From: Aphelenchoides besseyi
Lineage: Eukaryota; Nematoda; Chromadorea; Rhabditida; Aphelenchoididae
Assembly: GCA_024699855.1 (NCBI GenBank)
Contig: JAMPIQ010000002.1
Span: forward strand, 10,726,001 to 10,790,000
Direction: 5' to 3'
DNA length: 64,000 bases
The position numbers were made by a program, and so were the translations under genes. Each line of letters begins with the position of its first letter. Positions within the stretch are counted from its first letter, which is position 1. The notes below the pieces were generated by a model, which had not been told where the DNA came from, ran no database searches, and was given only the letters and a program-made list of their open reading frames with translations. Positions 35,529 to 47,111 of this stretch are shown here, piece by piece.

Positions 35529-37385
35529 TCATTGAGCTGCTGCTTCGACCGGTGTCAGTGTTTCTTTGACTGTGGTAATCGTTCGAGGAGTATGATCCTC
35601 CAAGTCGAAAATAGTTGTCAGTGTTTCCGTTCCGTACTGGTTGATCAATTCGCGTGGATTTGTAATAAACGTACGAGTCCAACCTTCACGTGGAAAAGCG
35701 TCCGATCCCAAACTGAGAGCTAAGCACAAAAACAGTTAAAATGTATTCAAAAGTAAACGTACGAGTTGCACGATCAGACCGTGGATAGCCATCAGCTGAG
35801 TTTAGAGTACCGAATGGATCGACAGATGGACCGCGCGACGCAGACTTCGGCCATCCACTGTCATCATCAAACGGATAACGAGGACCTTTATCTTCACGAC
35901 CCAAACCATTTCCATTCGGCCATCCACCTCGTCCATTGTTTCCATCGTCGTTTGCCGAAGGCCGACCACCAGCTAAATTGTTTCGCATAGAAAACATTTG
36001 ACACGTTCAATTCTTACTGTCCCAAGTGTGCTCGTAAACTCGACGACCGGCTTGTCCTCGATCTCCATGCTCAACTACGCGCTCGTGGGTCACATGAACT
36101 CGAGGAGACAAATCCGGTGGACCGCGTTTTAATTCAATACCATCGGCAGCAACTACACCATCGCCAATTGGCGAGTAGTACATACGACGAGGTCTGAGAC
36201 TTTTTTGTAGGTATGTTGGATCAGTAATTAACTAATCTATACGTTTCATAAACAGTTCCTTCACTAATTACCTCGCCGCCTGTCCATCTTTTTCTTGTCA
36301 ACTCAATTCCTGAACCCAATCGATCGCCATAAGAAGAAAACTTGATTTCTTCGTCTTTTTCGCGACTGCCTCGCGATGTACGAGCGCGATAACGTTCGGT
36401 ATCATAACGATTGTAATTGTCCTGTAATAGATGATAAGTCATCAAAGTCATTCGTTGTATTTACAGGATGACGCTCTAAAGTCGAATAAGCGGGAGTTAA
36501 GCCCCGATCCTTAAGCCAGCTGGGTAACGGTGGCTCAACGCTGCGTCGTTCGTCGCTTCCTTCGTATGATTTGTATGGCGACCATTTAAAAGGAGCATTC
36601 GGACTTTCAGTTCGACTGCGCAATGATTGATCTGCCCAAGATTTTGAACCGAAACCTCGATCACCGGTCGAATAAGGACTAGCAGTACTTCCACCACGTT
36701 GACGATTTGCATCATATTTTCCGTTCTCATTTCGACTTGCACTACGATTCAAACTATCGTACGGATCACTGTAAATACTTCCATAGCCACTCGACCGACC
36801 GCCCTGAAAAGAGAAAGTTCAACAATCATGAAATGAATTATAGGCATACATGTGATGGAGAATGCGATCTTGCGCGTTGAGGGTCCACTCCATCAGCAAA
36901 ACTAACTCCCTTGCTAAATCAACGTTTGTTTTTTTGTGAAATTCGTTATTTCCATTACCGTTTTCCGCCATATTCCGAATACGGACTTCCAATTCGATTT
37001 AACGATTGGGTACCACGTGTACTATCATTATCGTAGTTCGTATTGCGCGGTAATCGACTTAATGACGCAGTATCGTATCGACCACCAGCATATTCTCCCA
37101 CCGATTTGCCTCCTTCTTTCTCATCTGAACAAAAATCTTAATGTTAGCTTTGTTGTGATACCTTTAGGTCGATTGTAAAAACCAAGAAGATGTGAGTGTG
37201 AATCTATATAACGTTGCAGTTCACGATTTTGTGAAGCAGACAATTCCGATCGATTAACCAAATCAACGCCATTAACTACAACTTTGTCCTACACGTAATT
37301 CAAATGAGATCATTATCGTGTTTACAATTCAACCTACCGGATGAGCAGCACTCACATTGAACGTTTCTCGTTGTATGTCGGTCAT
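35529..37385 (-). CDS. Low-complexity Gly/Ser/Arg/Tyr-rich protein, unknown
   Basis: Nine exons on the minus strand (37338-37385, 37162-37288, 36959-37124, 36850-36913, 36465-36803, 36243-36421, 36018-36193, 35763-35972, 35529-35719) give 499 residues. A short ordered N-terminal block (KVVVNGVDLVNRSELSASQ...RYIDSHSHLLGFYNRP) is followed by a long disordered region with many RS, SP and RGG-like dipeptides (KGVSFADGVDPQRARSHSPS; GGSTASPYSTGD), then a more conserved-looking block (RPRRMYYSPIGDGVVAADGI and HERVVEHGDRG) and a final ordered segment (TRTFITNPRELINQYGTETL ... VKETLTPVEAAAQ). No signal peptide or transmembrane helix. Phase is preserved at all eight junctions. Family not recognised; a cytoskeletal or junctional scaffold is only a guess. 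Confidence 0.7.
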
Positions 37386-38003
37386 TTCGTTGCGCTGTTA
37401 TCGACCTTAATTGAGGTCAAAAACGAGCAAACGGTGACAAAAACACGACGCTATTCTCGTAATCGAAATAACTGCAAGTTCGTGTGATGAAACTTCGTTG
37501 AGAGTCCGTGGATTTCGTGGATTGCTCTTGGGCACATGTGCGTTTCTGCGTCTCCTCCCCCTCAACGTGGAAGTTGTTTGAATCGACTGTGCAAGAAGAA
37601 CGGCAATCGAATGCATTCTCTACTTACGACGTGCTATTTGCCCTGTTCTCCACCGACATTCTTCCGGCACATTTGGCAGCAGTTGGCAAACACGACCTGT
37701 GGTGTTTTGGGGCCGTTCGCTCCCTCAACTTTTTGTTTGTAATCTCGATTGTTGGCCATGATCTCGTTGAAGTCGCAGCTGCTTTGCGTCTGTTCGACGT
37801 GAAATCAAAAGATGCAAAGAACTCGAAAAAAAGAAACGTGACCAATCAGTCGAACATCTGTGTCTCCGTATTAATTTGCTTATATCATCAAGCAATAAGA
37901 CTGATTTCGAAATGACTATTGTGTTTATTGTAAGCACAATCTAAAAATAAGTGAAAAACAACTAGGTAACGATTTGACTAAATGAGATGCATAACAATGA
38001 GAA
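37386..38003. other. Intergenic region
   Basis: Promoter side of the low-complexity gene and 3' side of the F-box-like gene, both on minus. Overlapping ORFs at 37508-37937 on both strands show no coding features. Confidence 0.5.
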
Positions 38004-39014
38004 CTAAGAATAGGACAAACGACTGTTGGTTGGACGGCTAAACTGCTGCAAATAACGTTCGCCCAACGAATCTGCTTCTGCCCATTGACGAAATCGAGTA
38101 ACATGTCGAAATAGACGTACATGTCGTTTCTGACAAAAACGACCACCGAGAACGATTTTCAGACAAAGCAGATCGATGTTTGCCATTTCGAACAAACAAT
38201 CAGCACCAATAGCGTAAGTTGAGAGACGAGATAAATACTCCAATTCGTTCGACTAAACAAACTTTTCTTATTGATGCAACAAATCAATTATTACCGTTGA
38301 AGTTACAGTCAGTTTCTTAAGGTTCACAAAAAATGGTCCTAGTGGTGTTGTTGGTTGAGGATTAAAAGCTGCTAAGCTACGACTAGAACTTGTACACACA
38401 GAATTTGCTGTTTGAGTTTTTCGTTCATTACGCAAAGTCATCAGAAGCGTATACATTTGTTGTCGATTGAGCTGAAATGTCAAATTAACGAACGAATCGA
38501 GAGTTAAAGGCACCTGCGAAACAAGTGAATTCATCACTGGACCATCGATAAAAATTTGTTCGATAAATAAACGGAAAACGGTTAGAATCTCGATCAACGC
38601 TCGAACGTCGTTTTGATTCATATTCGTATCCACTGCAATTCCCAAGCCGTTGGATCCCATTTCGGCAAGAAGCACCTGCGCATTAGGATGCCATTCAAAA
38701 GCATCTAAATCAACTGAATTCACCGGACCATTTTGTTGTCTACCTTTTTCGCAGTGATGATTATGCAGTTTATGTAATCCATTGTAGACACGAATATCAA
38801 CGCGCGTATAGTTCTTGAAGCGATCTTGTGCTGCTAATCGAAATGCTTTTGATACGCGTTGCCATTTGATCATATCGAAGAGTGAGGCGTTGGCAACGAT
38901 CGCCTGAGCAAGTCGGTCGATTTCTGTAGCTGATTGCGATGTTCCTTCATTAGCGACTGATCCACAACAACGACAGAGTGTGTCGAAGAAATGCAATGGC
39001 AACGTTAACGCCAT
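38004..39014 (-). CDS. F-box-like protein
   Basis: Two exons on the minus strand (38295-39014, 38004-38252) give 322 residues. The intron (GTAATA donor, TTTGTTTAG acceptor) removes a stop that otherwise follows residue 249. Residues about 30-75 (TEIDRLAQAIVANASLFDMIKWQRVSKAFR...) resemble an F-box: a Leu-rich helix, then the WQRVSKAFR segment typical of the third helix. A Leu/Phe-rich repeat region follows (LLAEMGSNGLGIAVD, IEILTVFRLFIEQIFIDGP, FFVNLKKLTVTST), like degenerate leucine-rich repeats. If correct it would be a substrate receptor of an SCF ubiquitin ligase, but the F-box Pro is absent and the call is inference. Confidence 0.65.
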
Positions 39015-39608
39015 TACTTAAACGAATGGTTTCACTCAAAAACATGAATAGTAAAACACGAAAACTTGGTCGTTTACGAAACGAAATGACACGCGATTGT
39101 TAGAGATCAAAAGAAGTAGAAAGAAGTTTTACATTCGCATAGTCAGTGGGAATGAAACGATTGAATAGCCGATAGTATGCAAATAGAGATGGTTATAATA
39201 GAAGTTTGTAGGCTCTAAATACTGGACATTCATGTCGTTTCAAACCGATAAGTCGACCGGCGAAGAAAATTGAGAACACGCCAATAAAGACGACAGCTGA
39301 TGTCCGGAAGAGCAGTCAAGTTTGTACTTTTGAGCGAAAGAAAAGCAGTTGTTATACGATTTCCTCTTCCGTGATCGCAATTTCACCGTAGATCACTGAC
39401 GATCGAGTGATCGTAAACGCCAAAATGTTTTTTAGAACATGTGAGTAATAAACGATTATGAGCAGCACAGTTGATGTTAGTATTTATTACGTTAATGCAG
39501 AAATCTTGTTAATTGAATGAAACATTGAGTGCTCAACGCTCTCGTTTGCTATAATATCACCAAACAATTCACGTTGTTTACAACGTTCGCACATTTGATA
39601 CTCGCTGA
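39015..39608. other. Intergenic region
   Basis: Between the F-box-like gene and the 111-aa membrane protein gene, both on minus. A minus ORF from 39696 to 39487 overlaps its right part, but its frame disagrees with the splice phase of the upstream exons. Confidence 0.5.
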
Positions 39609-40063
39609 TTAGAATCGAAAAAAACGCTTCTTTTCCTTCGAAGCCCAGACGCGTGGTTCCGTTAACAAAAAGTCTGACAGCACAAGTACTCAACATTCAT
39701 TGCATTATCATCAACAAAGTAATAGTCTACCTATTGTACCGCTAAATATAGTAATGAAAATCTGAGTAAGCGATGGATTCGTAGCAACAAAATTAAGAAT
39801 TGAAAAACGCTCAAAACCCTCCGTTCCAGTAGCTTTAGTCGTGAGAAAGATCGTGAAGATGAAGGGCCAGAAAATTACAAGCACTTCGAGCTGATACACC
39901 GGAGGCTGTTCAGCAGTCCGATCACAAGAGCAAACATTGGGACCTTGGCAGTTGGGGAACGCGCAAAAGACCAACTAATCAGTGAGTGAAACGATAAAAT
40001 AAACAGAAACAACTTCCTTCCAAACGGTCAACTTACTGACCAAAACATTCTCACAGCAGCCAT
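39609..40063 (-). CDS. Small membrane protein, unknown
   Basis: Three exons on the minus strand (40037-40063, 39731-39974, 39609-39673) give 111 residues. The first 15 residues are hydrophobic (VRMFWSLVFCAF), followed by a Cys-rich loop (FPNCQGPNVCSCD), a hydrophobic helix (LEVLVIFWPFIFTIFLTT), a second weaker one (FITIFSGTIDFLL) and a basic tail KEKKRFFRF. Only the model using donor GTAGAC (39730) and acceptor CTGTCAG keeps phase; an alternative longer reading frame to 39487 does not. No family was recognised. It may be an ER or secretory-pathway membrane protein. Confidence 0.55.
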
Positions 40064-40910
40064 CTAATCCGCGGACACGGAGCGTGTCAAGGAATCACGC
40101 AGCGGCTGAAGAAGAGAGAACACGACTAAAAACCGATCATTGGTTTTGATACGTGAAAGAGCACAGCGGACACTTTTGTTTTGCTTTGACAGACTGGAAA
40201 ACGTCGTGTCATCGAAATGAACGGGAGTCGAAAATACCTTCGAGTTTATTGCCGGAACTTCTGTGCGCAATTTGTTTCTTAAGAAACGTGTGCGTTGGTA
40301 ACAAAGTTTACTGTTTGTTGTTCTTCTCGATTCCCCAAATTGCTCGTGAAAAGATCGGTCAGCAGCTCTGCTCCACCGCAATTATTAAACTGCGAACTAT
40401 TTTCGTTCTTCATAAAACAGCCAAATTGAAGATTGATGTTAAATAGCAACTATAATGGGATTAAATGTCCAATTGGTAGTGAAAACAAAAACACGGAAAT
40501 GTAACCTTTCAACTAAATAACTCGAGACCAAACAATTGCGAGGATCGCAATTTTTCTCACTCTGCCACAGGCCGATAAGACGCCATGAAATTCGTCGGTA
40601 GTCGTCAACGGAAGAGAGAAATCACGTTGCAAGGTTAAGCTCAAAGAGCAAAGTCCGCGGTTATTCAACGCGCTGCTTGAAGTTTTTTCACGAGTGATCA
40701 AAAGAATCAAAACAAACTCAAATGAATACTTTCACAGTTGACAATCAATGATGGCAACCGATTCTATTACTACAAGCTTTAAACACTGTGAAAATAGACG
40801 CTCTCTTGTTTACAAACACAATCAACTGAAATTTCGAACAATTTCGTTCTTCTCGATCTTTTGGTGATTAGTGGTCAATTGGTCTTTCATTCTCCTCAAA
40901 CACTTGTAGT
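40064..40910. other. Intergenic region
   Basis: Between the 111-aa protein start and the Ly6 gene end. ORFs at 40064-40446 on both strands lack domain features. The left part is presumably the promoter of the 111-aa gene. Confidence 0.5.
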
Positions 40911-41819
40911 TTACTTAACAATAAAATTCAAAGAATTACACAACAACAGAGTCAGTAACAAGTGACCAAACAAGCTGCTCGTTCCACTTTGCACTTCGTC
41001 GGCGTTGCAAAGATTTGCTTTGCACGTGCAGATCAACACCTAAATCCGTCATGAACTCAACAGTCAATTTGATTGTGCTTAGTCGTAATAACCCCACACT
41101 TACCAACGGAATGTCTTGGCTGAGTGAGACCAAACTGAAATGTGAAATGAGAACTACGACGATTAAGATGCTTATTACTTGAGTAACGTTCGATCAATTG
41201 TTCGGCAATTGGATTGAGAGTTGATGTTCGTGATTGCTTTCTTAATGTCCGCATCCAATCCAAACAACAGAAAACGATCCAAACAGCCACGCAAAACTGC
41301 TGAATCTTGATTTGCTGAAGTTTACAAGAAGTCAAGTAATCTCCTTACAAATACACTTACTGTGATCATAGAGCTCTTCGACTATTGTAAAGCAAGCGGA
41401 CCTGCAAGACGTGACGCCCACTTGCAAGTGTGGTTTCCAACATCCTTCCGTGAAATTTTTCGGTGGATAATAATGACCCTAAAACATTCAGAAAAACATC
41501 CAAATATTTCCATACTTTTGTGGCTTTAGCTCTTTTTTCTTACCATTAAGTGATCATTCCACAAAGACAGATATGAAAGGGAAGCACAACTGTAGCAATA
41601 GAAATCAAACTCCTGATCTTGATTTTTGTCGTATTGATCGAAGATATCTGTAGAAGAAGTTGCATAAACACAATGGAGTTTAGAAAAATAAGCCATAGAG
41701 ACAATCGCAATAAATAAATTGAGTTGTTGATATGAACGTTTTGGAAATCGTAGAGTTGACCGTTGAAAAGACCAATGACTTGTTAAATACAGAGGTAGAT
41801 GCGTTCTCGATGTCAACAT
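40911..41819 (-). CDS. Ly6/uPAR-domain GPI-anchored protein, ODR-2/HOT-like
   Basis: Five exons on the minus strand (41544-41819, 41361-41478, 41179-41314, 41104-41134, 40911-41039). A hydrophobic stretch (NLFIAIVSMAYF) acts as signal peptide. The mature part has the Ly6 cysteine pattern: YCYSCASLSY, NFTEGCWKP, VTSCRSACFTIVEELY, LRGCLDRFLLFGL, SNCRTI and the terminal CTCKANLCN with the invariant LCN. After NAD comes a hydrophobic tail (LFGHLLLTLLL) typical of GPI attachment. The spacing and the CYSC, NFT, SxCxT, ELY and RGC elements resemble nematode ODR-2/HOT proteins, which act on neuron surfaces. Splicing is needed to bring the LCN exon into frame. The start is uncertain: ATGs at 41864, 41819 and 41696 are all in frame, and an upstream exon is possible. 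Confidence 0.75.
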
Positions 41820-43333
41820 TGAATTGGACAGAAATGTGAATTTAAGGTCATGAATAAATTCCATCCAAGGTCTTTGAATCTGCAATCAAGACTTCTGATT
41901 AACCGACGAAGTAGACGGCGGGCAATTTCCTTTGACCGGACACGCTAAAGGTCAAACTTTTTCGATTGGCCCGAGCTCATTTTGGCTCGTCGCTAACAAT
42001 ACACGCCATTGGTTATTGTTTAGAAGACAGATGACGGTCCTCTAACTTATAGAATTAGTTATGCTTTCTTTTCTTCTTTTAACTCATATTAACCTCAACT
42101 CAAGCGTTATGTCCAGACCCACTAGTCGTCTTTTTTCCCTTATGGCATCTTGTTTCGTCGGCAGAAAGACGGACATCTAATTTTTGTAAATTGTTCCACA
42201 AAATAAGATCTTTTGTTGAGGACGTACTTTTACGAAATGACTAAAACTGCACATTTGATGCTTATTCATGAAGTCGGACGCAAAGATAACTGGAAGATAA
42301 AGTTTGTCAAGAGTTTGACATCGAATTCGTGAACAAAAACCGATTCTTAGTTTTGATCATCTAGAAATCCTTTACAAAAACTATAATATTGCATTCTGCT
42401 GCCGGTCTTAAACAAACAGCTGCACGTTTTGTAATTAATATCAGCGCGAATAATTTGGTTAACTGAAGAGAACAAAACACGCAATTGGGTTTGGACGTGT
42501 CTAAAAGACACGCAACACGAATGAGAAGAAGTCAAAGAAGTGATTCGAAGGCTACGAACTTAAATTTTAATGCACTTCAATCGACTTGTCTCAACTAGTT
42601 CACATGTCAATCTATTGGGCATTTTCCCCGCTTATTCTACGCACATTCAGTTGTTTAATTTTTTATGCATCTCAAAAGCAGCTGAAAATTCGTGCGAAAT
42701 TCGACACGTCAACTACCTGGGCGAACTGTCGACGAAAGAGTTTTGGCCAAACATAAGCGTTTCGGTACTGTTTAGACTCAACCAAACCAACCGCTTAACA
42801 AATTTCATTATCTCTGCTTAATCGAATACGAGAATACATCGAGAATAAATAAGTCGACTATACGCTACAATTCGCTTGGACGGTTAACTTTTTGACCTCA
42901 ATAAGAAGCGTATTTAAAAGTGAACAAGGACATGAACTATAGGCAAGAATGTGATCGAAAGTTACTGATTTCTAACAAGCGTATCTATTACGACGAACGA
43001 TCTTCGATGCAATTTACGAAACTTTTTCGTTTATTCCATGACCTTTAAACTCTTCGATAATATGAGGGTTCTTACTATAAACTGAAACAAAGCACATGAT
43101 TCAATCGACGTTCCGGCCGCTTGTCATTACAAACTCTATCGTAGCAAAATGATTCAGTTTACAAAATTCCTTCTTATAAGGACAGAAAAGAACAGAATAG
43201 AAGCAAAATGTTTGACGAATTGAACCTGTAAATCGCCACTTGACACCAAAAGCGCATAATCAACGGTAAGTTTTAAACACCGAACGACTTTCGAGTCCAG
43301 ATCGAACTCTTAATTAGAACATTTTAGAAGTCT
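41820..43333. other. 1.5-kb intergenic region
   Basis: Lies between the divergent Ly6 gene (minus) and the nucleotide-sugar transporter (plus). It holds only short ORFs without domain features. Presumed shared promoter region. Confidence 0.5.
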
Positions 43334-44701
43334 ATGAAAATGGTTGAGGTTGCGCAATCCCCCGATGAATTGAGTCCAAACGCAAAAGTCGAGTTGAATG
43401 ACAGCATCGGCCAGAAACAAGAGCCTTCTATCATAACTTCGAAAAAAGATCGTTAGTTTGATATAATTTTTATTCGTTTTGAGATGTTTTTGTAGGATAT
43501 CTTCGATATGTGAGTTTGATTGTACTTGTACTGCAAATGGTTTCTCTGGTTCTCATTTTGCGATACGTAAAAACACGTCCTGGCAAACAGTTTTTCAACA
43601 CGGTTGCCGTCCTGTTCTCCGAAATCGTGAAGTTGGTTGCATCGGTTATTTTGTTTGCCGTATCAACAGCTTCAACACAAAAGTAAGAGCATCTATTTTA
43701 CTATCATGCTTCATTAGCTTCTAGGATTCTTCAGGAATTTCACTACAACTTTGTGCTTAATTTCAAAGACACTCTACGAGTTTCGATTCCTGCTTTCATT
43801 TACGTAATCCAAAACTTCTGTCTGTTTTTGGCTTTGTCCCACTTAGACAGTGGAACGTATTTGGTGACATATCAGCTGAAGATCTTGACTACCGGTTTAT
43901 TTACGGTGACTATTTTGAAGCGTCGATTATCAGTCGTTCAATGGATTGCTCTGGTTATTCTGCTATTAGGAGTTATTTTTGTTCAATATGTAGGTGTTGA
44001 AGAACGGAAGGTAAACAATTTGTAACTTCAGGACCCAAAAACTGCGAACACTTCAACACAAAAAAGCCAAAACATCACGAGCTTAGAAGATACCAGTTAT
44101 TTATACACGAGTTCAATCAGTACAAAAAAATCATCTTGTTCTGCTAATCATCTCAATCAACGACCGAGCAAATGGATTGGAGTGACGGCTGTTTTGGCAG
44201 CAGCTTTTATGTCCGGATTTGCGGGGATTTATTTTGAAAAGATTCTGAAAAGTTCTAATGTTTCGTTATGGATGCGAAACATTCAATTGTCACTGTTTTC
44301 TATTCCACTCGCAGCATTCATGGTCGCGGTATGTTAAACTGTTAAGGTCTTTGTGACAACTATTCCTTTAGGTGAAAGACTACAGATGCGTAGTTGAGAA
44401 TGGGCTGCTAAATGGCTTCGATAGCTTTGTATGGATTGCAGTTGGTATCCAGGCATTAGGTGGTTTGATTGTCGCAATGGTTATCAAATACGCGGACAAC
44501 ATTATGAAAGCATTCGCAACTTCGGTTTCGATAATTGTCGGTGCATTGTTCGCGAAGATTCTTTTTCAAGAAAATCCAAAACAATTTTTCTTCCTTGGAA
44601 CTCCGCTGGTCATCGGAGCAGTGATATTGTACACAGTGCCATTCAAATGGACGACGATGTGTCGCAAATCAAAATCCGAAAAACTTCAAAACACCGTTTG
44701 A
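43334..44701 (+). CDS. UDP-sugar / nucleotide-sugar transporter (SLC35A family)
   Basis: Five exons (43334-43451, 43496-43682, 43725-43989, 44032-44328, 44372-44701) give 398 residues with about ten transmembrane helices. Family motifs: [70 protein letters not shown] (diagnostic of SLC35A), [18 protein letters not shown]-like [34 protein letters not shown] and [12 protein letters not shown]. It exchanges a nucleotide sugar for UMP across the Golgi membrane. A hydrophilic loop of about 50 residues between helices 5 and 6 is rich in Ser/Thr. Exon 3 uses acceptor TTCTAG and ends at a GTAGGT donor, because the alternatives break the frame or leave a 21-nt intron. Specificity (UDP-Gal versus UDP-GlcNAc) is not predictable. 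Confidence 0.88.
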
Positions 44702-44939
44702 ACTTAGTCCACGAATGGCCGGGTAATAGGAATTGAATATTCTTGATGTTATTGTGCACAGTTCTTATGTAGACTGTTAAAAGTGTTTCGTGTATAAACA
44801 ACTTTAATGAGCTGAATCTAAGTCTAAAAACACACAACACTCTATTGCTTTGAGTATCTTAACCGTTTTATTTCGATTCAATCGAACTTTAAAAAGAAGT
44901 AAACAATTTTGTAATTTAGGAAAATATACGAAACTAAAA

Positions 44940-46764
44940 TCATTTGAGCACCGATTTAGAATTCAATTCGGAAGCTGGAGAAACCACGTGTAAATTGGAA
45001 AACTTTTCAGTTAGATCTAACTGCTGATTGTTTAGTGTGGAGCACTGAGGCAGAATTGGTGTCGATACGTTGGTGGACATTGAAATGTTGGAGAGCATTT
45101 GCGTTTGCGTCGTCGTAAGTGATTTTTCGTTTTTCGAATTCGTTTCCATGATCTTCGGAATAACCTTTTCAGCTGAACGTATGGCTGATTCGAAGGCGTT
45201 TATTGTCAGGGGCATCGAGCCGACATTTTTGGTTGGTGGAATCGCCAGAAACATGTTGAACAGCGCGCACAATCGTTCTTTCTCTTCTTCGCATGAAAAC
45301 GATGAATGCAGACACAATAGACCGATGATTCGTGCCGTTCTTGTGAGTAAATTTGCAGAAGCTTGACTATTGGATGTATCTAAACAACAAATGCTTTTAG
45401 CAAAAATCTAAAGGTACCTGTCGTACTGTCAACACCCAAAGTGTTAAGCAACGAACGAACTTCCAACATCTCAAAGTTCAAACCTTCCAATTCCGATCGA
45501 ACTGATTGGAGTTCAGTTTCGGTTTTGAGCAACTGATCGCATTTCTTTTCAAAATCTTGAAGATAACGTCGAGACTCCAATTCGATACGATTTTGCTCTC
45601 TAGTGAGCTCTTGAATTATGTTTTGTAGGGACGCGATTTCACGTTTATCTGACGATTCCTGTACTGTTGCAATCGAAGGTCTCGATTGAGACATTAAAGA
45701 GGTCGAGTTACGAACCGCCAGTTGACTTCGCAATCCCGGTCGTTCAATTCGTGCTAATGCAGGCGAACGAGTGGAACGGGTACCACCGCCGAAATACGAA
45801 CCCGGTGCTCGCCATTCGGATGCCATCGAGTTGATAGAGCGAATCTGAAATCTACGTAAAAATATGATAAGAAACGTGTACCGAGTTGGTTCGTGACAAA
45901 TTTCCCGATTCGCCAGATTGTTTTTTCGAGAGTCGTATTTCAAAGTTCTCAACGAAAATCGCCGATTGACTGTCGCACACAAAATGTCGAACTCCCTGAA
46001 AACAATGAAAATTATATCGAACTACGTGATTCTTACCATGTAAACCCCATCGGAATTGCCTCTCTTTTTGTTCTTGTCCAACAAAACTCCGACCATCACC
46101 GGTTTGTTTGCTCGTCTCTCCTCCGTGAACCATTGGAAAATCGTCATCACAATGCCTTCCATTCCATTATTCACAACAACTCGATCACCAACGTCAATGC
46201 TTAATAACCTCGATTGCTGTAGAAATGAAAAGGCTTCTTACTTTTTTATTAACTTCGACCAGATTCCTCCTCTTGGTGGTGGCTCCTCGTTGATGATCTT
46301 CAAACGGTAGTTTTTAACGAACAATCCATGTTTCGGTGCGCACTGAAATTGTTCTGCTTAAGGTCGTTGTTATTAGCCAAATATACATACTTGAAAGTAG
46401 CTGACTCCATCCACAGACCCGTCGTTCATGCCTTTAAAATCTCATTTTTAAACGCCAGTTCAAATAAAGTCTCAATAAACAAGATCTGGGCTTACCAATG
46501 GGCGCAGAGAACGAAACTCCATAGTACACTCCCTCTTTGTCTTTTATGTTTCCGGCATAATTCACCGTGCACTCTGCGCCTAAAACAAATGTTCTTTAGA
46601 GCTACACGAATCGCATACATAGAGCATGTCCGTAGTAAACACAACTCTGTCCCACCTGAATGTTCGAGACAGCTAAAATGACAAGAACAATCGAAAATCA
46701 ATGACTGCAGCTAACCGTCCGGATCAATCACACCGTCCGAGAGGTGGGGACCGTTTTCCAGCAT
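44940..46764 (-). CDS. Protein with two CAP-Gly domains and a coiled coil
   Basis: Eight exons on the minus strand (46716-46764, 46496-46579, 46391-46431, 46242-46342, 46037-46208, 45882-45995, 45418-45844, 44940-45379) give 475 residues. The first CAP-Gly domain is AECTVNYAGNIKDKEGVYYG ... IGMNDGSVDGVSYFQCAPKHG with the GLFVKNYRLKI end. A second one, more diverged, follows: VGDRVVVNNGMEGIVMTIFQ ... KKRGNSDGVYMGVRHFVCDS with the IFVENFEIRL end; here the GKNDG motif has become GNSDG. A Ser/Arg-rich linker, a coiled coil (IASLQNIIQELTREQNRIEL...) and a Thr/Ser-rich tail follow. Binding to the EEY/F tails of tubulin or EB proteins is expected from the family. Exon 3 and exon 5 use unusual acceptors (TTTAAAG and ATCGAG). 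The orthologue was not identified. Confidence 0.8.
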
Positions 46765-47111
46765 CGTAACAAGCTCTTCAACAGTCGGCCGTTATTTTGA
46801 TAAAATTAGTTTCTCGGAAGTCAATCTTGAATCAACGATCGGAATTTCGATGTCGGCCACCTGTGGAGTCTCGGTCAAGAAAACAAAATTGAGAGCATTG
46901 ATTTTATAGGTGGTCTCAATTTTCAAGAAGGTCGTTCAGGTAAGTAATCCAATTAATTGATTAACAACATTTGTAAGTCATTTTGTTTCTTGTATTTGTA
47001 TTCGATTGTAAGTCACTGTTTGTAGTTATGTCGCTCAATCGTTTACGTTTTAAAAAAGCTTTTTATTAAACAAATGAGTCCGACCACCCGCAGCGTCTAA
47101 ACTCATTCCGA
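46765..47111. other. Short intergenic region
   Basis: Between the CAP-Gly gene start and the 3' end of the HECW gene. Nothing beyond flanking regulatory sequence is seen. Confidence 0.5.

Noticed and set aside
39487..39696. 69-codon minus ORF (ending KISALT) as last exon of the 111-aa membrane protein
   Set aside because: No donor and acceptor pair joins it in frame; the phase-consistent splice uses another frame ending at 39609.
44010..44031. A 21-nt intron in the nucleotide-sugar transporter
   Set aside because: A donor 21 nt further upstream (GTAGGT after CAATAT) gives a normal 42-nt intron in phase, so no ultra-short intron is needed.
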